A stretch of DNA of 64,000 nt from Sphingobacterium sp. UBA7855 (GTDB lineage: Bacteria > Bacteroidota > Bacteroidia > Sphingobacteriales > Sphingobacteriaceae): positions 72,358 through 136,357 of the forward strand of contig DLST01000016.1 in the NCBI GenBank assembly GCA_002500745.1, written 5' to 3'. Both the position numbers and the translations under genes were made by a program. Below, piece after piece: positions 36,284-44,101 of the stretch (positions are counted from its first letter, which is position 1; each line of letters begins with the position of its first letter). The notes under the pieces are model-generated. The model ran no database searches. It was not told the origin of the DNA and saw only the letters and a list, made by a program, of their open reading frames with translations.

Positions 36284-36356
36284 GAGCAGATCAGCATCCT
36301 TTATCTGCTCAAGAAAAGTGCTCATCTGGCAAACCGCTAAATCGACCAGTGAGCAC
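36284..36356 (+). promoter_or_regulatory. Two consecutive hairpins between FecR and SusC genes
   Basis: GAGCAGAT (36284-36291) pairs with ATCTGCTC (36303-36310), and GTGCTCATCTGG (36318-36329) pairs with CCAGTGAGCAC (36346-36356) with one bulged base. Neither is followed by a T-run, so they are more likely leader structures, processing sites or promoter-associated repeats ahead of the SusC gene (start 36392). Confidence 0.4.
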
Positions 36357-36391
36357 CTGAATATTCATGTTTAAAACATTCATACAAATAT

Positions 36392-39300
36392 ATGTATAAA
36401 ATAATTAAGCTTACCGGACTTGCCACCAAGCTTGCGCTTTGTTCCTTGGTGTCTTGTGCCGTCGTCGACAGCCAGGCTAGGGTACTGGATCGGGGTAGCG
36501 CTGCACATTGGGATACTATCACTATCCATCTCTTGAATGGTAATGCCGCTCAGGCAATAGCACAACTTTCAAAAGTAACAGGTCAAGCCATTGGCTATGA
36601 TAGAAAAATGCTGCAGCTAGAGCGAATTTCAATTGCACAAAAGACATTTCAGCATGCAAGTTTTGAGGAAGTTCTTGCGTATATCCTGAAAGGAACAAAC
36701 ATTCAATCAAAAAGAGTTTTAGGAGGAGTTGTACTTGTTAAAAATGGAAATAAACAAGAGCTGTATGACTTGAAATTACAGTTGGTCGATCGCAACAAAC
36801 AACCCATTCGCGGAGCCTCTGTGCGTATTCCGCTCACGGGAGAAAGTGCTTTGTCTAATGCAGATGGTGAAGTAACCATCAAGTTGGCTGCGGGCGTGTA
36901 CAATGTGCTGATAACCCACATCGGCTATGAACCAAAAGAATTGACTGATCTGAAGCTCGATGCTGGTGCAGCAGCTGTACGCCAAGTGATCTTAAACGAT
37001 GATGACAACAAATTGGATGAAGTGGTCGTGACTGCATTGGGAATCAAACGTCAGGACCGCTCATTGGGTTATGCCGTTGGTAAAATCAAAGGTGAAGACA
37101 TCAATCGCGTAAATAATGATAATTTTTTGGTTGGTATGGCAGGTAAGGTGCCCGGCGTATCCATTAGCGCGACAGGGCCCACTGGCTCGAGCGTGAATAT
37201 GGTGATTCGGGGGGCGTCATCGCTCAGTACAGACAACCAGCCACTGTTTGTAGTGGATGGTGTACCCTTGATGAACAGTTTAAATAATATCGGTCAGATC
37301 GGTGACGACAATAAAGTGGATTATGGTAATGCAATTGCCAACATCAATCCCGAAGATATTGACAATATCTCCATCTTGAAGGGGCCAAGTGCAGCTGCGC
37401 TTTACGGCTCACGTGCAGGTAATGGTGTGGTGCTGATCACCACCAAAAGTGGTAAGAATGCAGAGAAGATGACCATTGCCGTGACTAGTAACACAGTATT
37501 TGATATCCCGTATAAATTTATTGAATTGCACAACAAATTTGCCAGTGGTACTTTACCTTGGCGACCCGGTGATCTGCCTGGTAATTTGGTGATCGAGGAA
37601 GAGTCGAGTGTTATGGTAGGCCCCGCACTGGATAAGGGGTATAAAGCTGTGCAATGGAATAGTCCACTTGACGAGAACGGTAAGCCCATTCCTACGGAAC
37701 TAAAAGCATACCCAGATAATATCAAAAACTTTGTCCAGACTGGGGTCACAAGTACCAATGGAATTTCCCTAAGCAACAGAAGCGAAAAATTGGATTATCG
37801 TTTCTCGTATTCCAATATGGCCAATAAAGGAATTATTCCCAATTCGGATCTGTTCAGAAACACCTTGAATGTTAATTCGACCATGCGCCTTCGCAACAGC
37901 CTGACATTGGGCCTGGCATTGGATGCCAGTAGAAATAACTCCAACAATAGGCCAGCGGGAAACCGAGGAACCAATCCGATGCAAGCGGCCTATGAAGTTG
38001 CTCCACATATCAATATAGTAGACTTGCAGGATTATTGGCTGCCGGGACAGGAGCAGATTCAACAACGTTCGCAGTCTATTGGTAATCATAATAATCCCTA
38101 TTTTCTTGCTTATGGGGTGAACAATGCGTTTACAAGAGACCGCGTCTTTGGCAACCTGAGGTTGGATTGGACTATCAAAAAAGACTGGACTGCAATGCTC
38201 AGGTATGCAACGGATATTTATTGGGAAAATAGGGAGACAAAAATCCCTTACAGCTACACCAACGAACCGAGAGGAGCCTATGGTATTGTCAATTTAATGA
38301 ATATGGAGCAGAACATCGACTTTCTGACAACTTACACTACAAAATTGGATGCCTTTCAGGTCACAGGCTCATTGGGTGGAAATCTGCGCTATAACCGAGG
38401 AAAATCGGTGCAAAACACGTCAAAGAATGGCGCTGGACTCATCACACCGGGGCTCTACACATTGGCCAATATCAGTCCACTGAACCTGGATTTCTACAGC
38501 ACAATTTCTGAAAGAGCTATAAACAGTGTTTACGGACTGGTCAATCTAAGTTATCGGGATATGGTTTATTTGGATGTGACTGGGCGCAATGACTGGTCCA
38601 GCACCTTACCTGTAAACAATCGATCCTATTTTTATCCTTCGGCATCTCTAAGTGTGTTGGCCAACCAGGTATTTTCTTTGCCTAAAACGATCAATTTGGC
38701 AAAACTGAGAGCTGGTATTGCGCGCGTGGGAAATGATACTTATCCCTATAATCTCTCCAATGTACTGAGTAATCCCGGTAGCTGGGGTGACGTGCTGCGA
38801 CTAACCCGCTCGGGGTCACTCTTGGTTCCTAATCTGAAGCCCGAAATTGCAACATCTTACGAGTTTGGACTGGATCTGGGCATGTGGAATAATCGACTGA
38901 AGTTTGAAGGAACCTATTATAAACTGGAAAACAAAAACCAAATTATTTCAACAACGCTTCCGGGGTCAAGCGGCTTTAACTCCAAAAATATCAACGCCGG
39001 ACTGTTGAGCAGCCGCGGTATTGAACTTGCTGTTTCCGGGCGACCTATCGCCAAGGAAAATTGGACATGGGATATTGGTGTCAATTGGCACCGCAATCGT
39101 ACTCGTATCGACAAACTTTCTGAAGGAGTAGAATTTTATACGTTTTGGACTGACGGCCGGGGGGGCGCTCGTACCTACGTGGGAGAAGAGATCGGGGATC
39201 TATATGATTCTAAGTTAGTGACCGTGGAGGATCAGTCATCACCTTATTACGGGTTTCCAATTCTAAATAAAAATGGTTCGTGGCAGGCGGTCAGGATAAA

Positions 39301-40045
39301 CAATAGCCGCAATAAAATCGGAAATTTTAATCCCGATTTCACGATGGGCCTGCAGTCAAGTCTTCGCTATAAAAAATGGACAATGAATATCGCTGCGGAT
39401 ATGCGTTTTGGAGGCAAGTTCATGTCGCAGACCTACCGCTATTTTGAATCTAACTTGACGACACAGCGCTTTCTTGACCAGATGATCAATCCTATTGGAA
39501 TGACGGGCGAAACGTTGCGGAATTACTTGATTGATAATAATCTTGTCCGTGTGCAAGGTAATAGATATCCCATTGTTGGAGGACCAGGCGAAGAGTATGG
39601 TGGTTATCCGATCAGTGTGGGTGGTCTTGTTGGCAATTTTGGGGTGTTTAATCCGGGCGTTATCGCACAATATGATGCCAAAGGCAACATTACCGGATAT
39701 ACAGAGAATCTTGGTGGTGAAGGAACAAAATATATCGCTTATTCAGATAATTACCCTTGGGATTTTATGAATGCAGCGACATTTGATGCTTCTTTTATCA
39801 AGCTTCGGGAACTGTCCTTTAGCTATGATTTATCAGGAAAATGGCTGAAACGTCTCGGAATAGAGAATAGTAGTGTGGGAGTCTATACCCGTAACCTGAT
39901 CTTATGGACCAAAGCGAAAGTGGGTATAGATCCGGAAATGGCCTTTCAGCCGGAAACTGGTATTGGATTCAAGCAGGGGATTGAACGCTATAACGTGACC
40001 CCTTGGTCGATGCCTATTGGATTTAAAGTAAATGTGACATTTTAA
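36392..40045 (+). CDS. SusC/RagA-type TonB-dependent transporter with STN domain (second locus)
   Basis: 1217 residues, the largest transporter here. Signal region (LATKLALCSLVSCAVVDSQA), STN domain about 45-120 (ITIHLLNGNAAQAIAQLSKV, GQAIGYDRKML), carboxypeptidase-D-like domain about 128-208 (GASVRIPLTGESALSNADGE), plug with VVVTALGIKRQDRSLGYAVG and NPEDIDNISILKGPSAAALYG, barrel ending IGFKVNVTF. The VTALGIKR form and the SusD_2-type partner downstream place it in the RagA subgroup that goes with two-domain SusD proteins. The STN domain fits signalling to the adjacent FecR. The SusD gene follows after 12 bases. Confidence 0.95.
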   Translation: MYKIIKLTGLATKLALCSLVSCAVVDSQARVLDRGSAAHWDTITIHLLNGNAAQAIAQLSKVTGQAIGYDRKMLQLERISIAQKTFQHASFEEVLAYILKGTNIQSKRVLGGVVLVKNGNKQELYDLKLQLVDRNKQPIRGASVRIPLTGESALSNADGEVTIKLAAGVYNVLITHIGYEPKELTDLKLDAGAAAVRQVILNDDDNKLDEVVVTALGIKRQDRSLGYAVGKIKGEDINRVNNDNFLVGMAGKVPGVSISATGPTGSSVNMVIRGASSLSTDNQPLFVVDGVPLMNSLNNIGQIGDDNKVDYGNAIANINPEDIDNISILKGPSAAALYGSRAGNGVVLITTKSGKNAEKMTIAVTSNTVFDIPYKFIELHNKFASGTLPWRPGDLPGNLVIEEESSVMVGPALDKGYKAVQWNSPLDENGKPIPTELKAYPDNIKNFVQTGVTSTNGISLSNRSEKLDYRFSYSNMANKGIIPNSDLFRNTLNVNSTMRLRNSLTLGLALDASRNNSNNRPAGNRGTNPMQAAYEVAPHINIVDLQDYWLPGQEQIQQRSQSIGNHNNPYFLAYGVNNAFTRDRVFGNLRLDWTIKKDWTAMLRYATDIYWENRETKIPYSYTNEPRGAYGIVNLMNMEQNIDFLTTYTTKLDAFQVTGSLGGNLRYNRGKSVQNTSKNGAGLITPGLYTLANISPLNLDFYSTISERAINSVYGLVNLSYRDMVYLDVTGRNDWSSTLPVNNRSYFYPSASLSVLANQVFSLPKTINLAKLRAGIARVGNDTYPYNLSNVLSNPGSWGDVLRLTRSGSLLVPNLKPEIATSYEFGLDLGMWNNRLKFEGTYYKLENKNQIISTTLPGSSGFNSKNINAGLLSSRGIELAVSGRPIAKENWTWDIGVNWHRNRTRIDKLSEGVEFYTFWTDGRGGARTYVGEEIGDLYDSKLVTVEDQSSPYYGFPILNKNGSWQAVRINNSRNKIGNFNPDFTMGLQSSLRYKKWTMNIAADMRFGGKFMSQTYRYFESNLTTQRFLDQMINPIGMTGETLRNYLIDNNLVRVQGNRYPIVGGPGEEYGGYPISVGGLVGNFGVFNPGVIAQYDAKGNITGYTENLGGEGTKYIAYSDNYPWDFMNAATFDASFIKLRELSFSYDLSGKWLKRLGIENSSVGVYTRNLILWTKAKVGIDPEMAFQPETGIGFKQGIERYNVTPWSMPIGFKVNVTF

Positions 40046-40057
40046 TACACGACATAA

Positions 40058-41710
40058 ATGAAAAATCAGTTGAAGCGCTTCACCATGGCGTTAGTGGGCC
40101 TTGGGATCGTATGGAATATTTCAGCTTGTAAAGATCTGACCGAACTTAATATTAATCCGAACGGCGTAAGTGAAGAGGATGCAAATCCCAATCTTTTGCT
40201 GCCAACAATACTAACAGGGGCGGCAAAGAAATACAATGAATTGAGTTTCTCAGATCTTGGCGGAGTGATGCAGCATACTCAATTAGATGCCTGGTTCAAC
40301 TCACATAATGATTATGAATGGACTGGGGGAATTTTGAGTTGGGATGCTTATTACGGATTTTTACGGGACAATGAGCTTATGCGCAGACGGGCGGAGAAAT
40401 TAGGACTGGATTTCCATAAAGGAGTTTCTTTGGTGATGCGCGCTTACTTATTCGGATTGGTGACTGATCTCTGGGGGGATGCGCCTTATACAGATGCGTT
40501 GAAGGCGGAACTCGGAGATGCAGTCTATAATTTTCCGAAATATGACGGACAGGAAGTTATTTACAGGGGTATAATAGACGAATTATTACAAGCTAATGAA
40601 CTCTTGTCGCGGCCAGATGCCTCTTATGAGGTACTAGCGAATGCGGATGTGTATTTTGGCGGAAAGGCTTCAAAATGGCGGCGATTTGCCAACTCATTAG
40701 CTTTGCGGTATTATATGCGTCTTTCGGAAAAGTCTCCTGCTTTTGCCAAACAGGGGATTGAAAGTATTGTTGCCAATCCCGATAAATTTCCAATTATTAC
40801 GAGTACCACTGATGATGTATTGATGGATTTTGTTGGAAATAATGCAAATGACTCCTGGCCGTCAAATACGGTTTATGATGCCAGTGGAAGTAATTTTAGA
40901 CGAATGAAAATGTGTGCAACACTGGTCGACCGACTACAGGAACTTGGCGACCCCCGTTTGGCGGTTTGGGCAAGAAAGGTAGACATACCCATTGAGATCC
41001 GCAGCAATGAGCCCGCAGGTACAGATAAGATCGTTAATGGTGTTCGGATTGTATCGCCAGATGTCGTCAAAGGTGTTCCCGTGGATACCGATAAGGAGTA
41101 TGTCGGACTGCCGCCAAGTGTATCTAAAAACCCTTCAGCCTACAACCTCAATCCAACGCCCGGGCAGACCTCGATCAATCCGCATGTTTCTTACCTGAAT
41201 GATAGCTATCGTTCGGCGAAGGGAAGTTTGTTAAAAGCACGTTTGCTTTCTGCTGCCGAAGTTAATTTTATTTTGGCTGAAGCAGCCTGGAAAGGATGGG
41301 GGCTGCCTGAGTCAGCGAAGACCTATTATGAGCGTGCTATACAGGAATCTCTGGCAAGCTGGGGAAGGGGTGCAGACTATTCCAACTATATTCGTCAGAA
41401 AGGGGTGGCGTTTGAAAATACGCAAGTGCAGATCATTGAACAAAAATGGATCGCAAGCTGGTCAACTGCCGCACAGTCCTGGTTTGATTATCGTCGCACA
41501 GGGTACCCCGCTCTAAAGGCCGGCCCCGCAGCCATTCGTACACAACTTCCGGTGCGTGTGCCTTATATGCAAACCGAAATGAGTGTGAATCAAAAAAATG
41601 CAGAAGAGGCCTTAAAGCGCATTGAGAAGACAGCATATTCACAGGCAGATAATGAAAATAGTGCCTGGTCAAAACCTTGGTTATTGCAAGGAACAAACAA
41701 GCCCTGGTAA
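40058..41710 (+). CDS. SusD/RagB-like lipoprotein, SusD-like 2 type
   Basis: 550 residues; lipobox NISAC with Cys near residue 24, followed by KDLTELNINPNG, the usual start of the SusD-like 2 group. Characteristic segments are MRAYLFGLVTDLWGDAPYTD, KWRRFANSLALRYYMRLSEK, LLSAAEVNFILAEAAWKGWG and QKWIASWSTAAQSWFDYRRTGYP (split across the end third). It starts 12 bases after its SusC partner. The phosphatase gene starts 65 bases after its stop. Confidence 0.95.
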   Translation: MKNQLKRFTMALVGLGIVWNISACKDLTELNINPNGVSEEDANPNLLLPTILTGAAKKYNELSFSDLGGVMQHTQLDAWFNSHNDYEWTGGILSWDAYYGFLRDNELMRRRAEKLGLDFHKGVSLVMRAYLFGLVTDLWGDAPYTDALKAELGDAVYNFPKYDGQEVIYRGIIDELLQANELLSRPDASYEVLANADVYFGGKASKWRRFANSLALRYYMRLSEKSPAFAKQGIESIVANPDKFPIITSTTDDVLMDFVGNNANDSWPSNTVYDASGSNFRRMKMCATLVDRLQELGDPRLAVWARKVDIPIEIRSNEPAGTDKIVNGVRIVSPDVVKGVPVDTDKEYVGLPPSVSKNPSAYNLNPTPGQTSINPHVSYLNDSYRSAKGSLLKARLLSAAEVNFILAEAAWKGWGLPESAKTYYERAIQESLASWGRGADYSNYIRQKGVAFENTQVQIIEQKWIASWSTAAQSWFDYRRTGYPALKAGPAAIRTQLPVRVPYMQTEMSVNQKNAEEALKRIEKTAYSQADNENSAWSKPWLLQGTNKPW

Positions 41711-41775
41711 GTCTTGATCGTAAAATGAAAGTCATTATAACCAGCGGTTCAATCGCTTATAAAATCAATATAAAA

Positions 41776-42969
41776 ATGAAAATAAAACATATTCTACTTG
41801 TTATCGGCGTTTGCTGTACTTTATTGGAAGGGAAAAGCCAGACCACCAACGCGTATAAACAGCCAGACCGGATTACATTGACTTGGTCCGATGATCCCAG
41901 CCAAACGCAGTCTGTGTCGTGGCGCGTCAACGCGGATAAGACTAAAATGATTGGTCAGGTTGTTGAAGAACTGAGTAATCCTGAACTTGAAGCAAAAGCG
42001 ATATCAGTACAGGGAATAGGAGTGTCTCTGGAGCAAGGGCAACAAACCGACACCTATGGACAGGTAACCTTCCGTGACCTGAAACCCGGAACGGTCTATG
42101 CCTATCGGGTTGGAGACGGCACCATTTGGAGTCCCTGGAACCAATTCAGAACTGCAGAGCGTTCTGGCGGCTTTTCGTTTATCTATTTGGGCGATGCACA
42201 GAATGACCTACGGTCACGATGGGCACGTGCCATCCGTCGTGCTTATCAACAGGAGGCGAATGCACGCTTTATTGTTCATGCGGGCGACCTGATCAATCGT
42301 TCGAATGCCGACGAAGAGTGGGCAGAATGGCATGAGGCCGCGGGATTTATTCATCAGATGGTCCCTGCTGTTCCAACACCGGGGAATCACGAGTACCGTC
42401 GCGACTCGCTTGGGAAGCTTGTACTTGACCCGCATTGGAACGTACAGTTCAACTTGCCTAAGAATGGCCCTGAGGACATGCAGGATGCTGTTTATTATTT
42501 GGATTATCAGGATCTGCGTATGATTTCCCTAAATTCTCAGTTGATTATGCTAGACTCCACCGCGGCAGCAGTACAGGAAAAATGGCTGGAGAAAGTGTTG
42601 TCATCCTCACCAAAAAAATGGAACATCGTTGTGATGCACCATCCCGTATACTCCACGGCTAAAAATCGTGACAACACCATCTTGAGAGAACGCTTTAAAC
42701 CTATTTTTGAGAAATATGGGGTGGATTTGGTTCTTCAGGGACATGATCATACCTATGCACGCGGAGGACTTGGTAAAAAGCGTCCTATTTACCTTTTATC
42801 CGTAGCCGGACCGAAAATGTATGAGTCAGATTCCGAACGCTGGATGGATCGGGCAACCTCACAGACGCAACTCTATCAGGTCATTAAACTGAATAACAAT
42901 AAGCTGTATTTTTCAAGCTACAAGCTGAATGGTCAGCTGTTTGATTCATTCGAGTTGTCTAAAAAATAA
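41776..42969 (+). CDS. Exported purple acid phosphatase-type metallophosphoesterase
   Basis: Hydrolyses phosphate esters in the periplasm or at the surface with a two-metal calcineurin-like centre. The likely start is ATG 41776 (MKIKHILLVIGVCC), which gives a clean signal peptide cut near KSQTT; an open frame from 41677 overlaps SusD and adds 33 unlikely residues. 397 residues. N-terminal fibronectin-like domain as in purple acid phosphatases (PDRITLTWSDDPSQTQSVSW, GTVYAYRVGDG), then metal motifs: YLGDAQND, VHAGDLINR, PGNHEYRR, VVMHHPVYST and LQGHDHTYARG. Third functional gene of the locus after SusD. Confidence 0.92.
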   Translation: MKIKHILLVIGVCCTLLEGKSQTTNAYKQPDRITLTWSDDPSQTQSVSWRVNADKTKMIGQVVEELSNPELEAKAISVQGIGVSLEQGQQTDTYGQVTFRDLKPGTVYAYRVGDGTIWSPWNQFRTAERSGGFSFIYLGDAQNDLRSRWARAIRRAYQQEANARFIVHAGDLINRSNADEEWAEWHEAAGFIHQMVPAVPTPGNHEYRRDSLGKLVLDPHWNVQFNLPKNGPEDMQDAVYYLDYQDLRMISLNSQLIMLDSTAAAVQEKWLEKVLSSSPKKWNIVVMHHPVYSTAKNRDNTILRERFKPIFEKYGVDLVLQGHDHTYARGGLGKKRPIYLLSVAGPKMYESDSERWMDRATSQTQLYQVIKLNNNKLYFSSYKLNGQLFDSFELSKK

Positions 42970-42978
42970 ACGAAAATG

Positions 42979-43015
42979 ACGGAAAGTAATCCATTCAAAC
43001 CGGAAGACTTTCCGT
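42979..43015 (+). terminator. Hairpin after the phosphatase gene
   Basis: ACGGAAAGT (42979-42987) and ACTTTCCGT (43007-43015), perfect nine-base arms with a 19-base loop, followed by TATTTTAATTG. It may end or weaken the transcript after the phosphatase gene. Confidence 0.5.
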
Positions 43016-43128
43016 TATTTTAATTGCGGGATTCAATCCATTAAAAGATTAAGATCTATCTGCGTCGAGATGGCTGGTTTATACGGTATAACAAAAAGAG
43101 ATTGCTTAAAAAAAATAGCTATATAGCA

Positions 43129-43968
43129 ATGAAAAAGATTTTATTTTCTACTATCTTACTGGGAATGATAGTGAGTTTGACCACAGTGTTATATGGTCAA
43201 TCAGCTGATTTGATTAAAAAGTTAAATCAAAAAAGTGTTCACATTGCAGCGCACCGGGGCGCTCATTTAAAACAGCCGGAAAACTCCATTGCTGCGATTG
43301 AAGAGGCCATTCGGCAAGGAGCTTCCGTCGTAGAGGTCGATGTACGGGCAAGCAAAGACGGTGTACTGGTACTGATGCATGATAAAACAGTGAACCGTAC
43401 GACAACGGGACAAGGAGAGGTCGCCAAGCATACTTATGCTGAGCTTCAAAAGCTCCACTTACGCACCCAAGCTCATGGAGGCGAATCGGAACATGTTATT
43501 CCGACCTTATCAGAAGCTTTGCGTGTAGCAAAGGGGAAAATCCTCGTGGATTTGGATTTTAAAGAAGATCGGAAAGAATTTGTCAAGACAACTTATACGC
43601 TTATTGCACAGGAGGGGATGGAAGACCAAGTATTGTTTTTCCTTTACGATTACAAAGACATGCCGAAGACTTACAAACTCAATCCGACGATCACGCTGTT
43701 CCCCAGAGCACGTAGCATGGCTGACCTAGCGGCTATACTCAAGATGGGATTAACGACGGTTGTCCACCTTGATGAGTCGTTTATAGAAACCGAAGAACTA
43801 AACCGGCTGCGCGAACAAGGCATTTATTTTTGGATGAATAGTTTGGGGGAATATGACGATCAGGCGGCGAAGGACGGAAGCATGGCTTATCGGTCTTTAT
43901 TGGAAAAATATCCGTTTGTGCGCCTTATTCAGACCGACCAGCCAGGTCTGTGGCGTGAAGTGCTCTAA
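43129..43968 (+). CDS. Exported glycerophosphodiester phosphodiesterase
   Basis: Splits glycerophosphodiesters into an alcohol and glycerol 3-phosphate. 279 residues from ATG 43129, chosen because it begins a good signal peptide (ILFSTILLGMIVSLTTVLYG). The GDPD fold is evident: IAAHRGAHLKQPENSIAAIE with the catalytic His-Arg-Gly and Glu-Asn, VVEVDVRASKDGVLVLMHDK with E-x-D and the second catalytic His, LVDLDFKE, and at the end RLIQTDQPG. It follows the phosphatase gene by 159 bases with a hairpin between. In the first locus a similar activity is fused to the phosphatase. Confidence 0.94.
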   Translation: MKKILFSTILLGMIVSLTTVLYGQSADLIKKLNQKSVHIAAHRGAHLKQPENSIAAIEEAIRQGASVVEVDVRASKDGVLVLMHDKTVNRTTTGQGEVAKHTYAELQKLHLRTQAHGGESEHVIPTLSEALRVAKGKILVDLDFKEDRKEFVKTTYTLIAQEGMEDQVLFFLYDYKDMPKTYKLNPTITLFPRARSMADLAAILKMGLTTVVHLDESFIETEELNRLREQGIYFWMNSLGEYDDQAAKDGSMAYRSLLEKYPFVRLIQTDQPGLWREVL

Positions 43969-44023
43969 GGGGAATCAAAATTTAACTTGATTATTGATGC
44001 TAAATCGTTAATTTAGTGTTTTG

Positions 44024-44035
44024 GAAACCGGTTGC
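44024..44035. promoter_or_regulatory. LacI-type operator-like palindrome upstream of the GH3 gene
   Basis: GAAACCGGTTGC contains the palindrome AACCGGTT (44026-44033), the CG-centred form typical of LacI-family operators, 67 bases before the GH3 start. No LacI gene lies in the window, so this is only a candidate. Confidence 0.25.
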
Positions 44036-44101
44036 ATAGCCTAGTGCTGTGCTAATCCGGACCATAATAAAGCACAGAAATAAAAAAACAATAATCCATT
44101 T

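Noticed and set aside
41677..41775. Upstream start of the phosphatase that overlaps SusD
   Set aside because: The ATG at 41776 begins a clean signal peptide; the upstream 33 residues would place the signal inside the protein.
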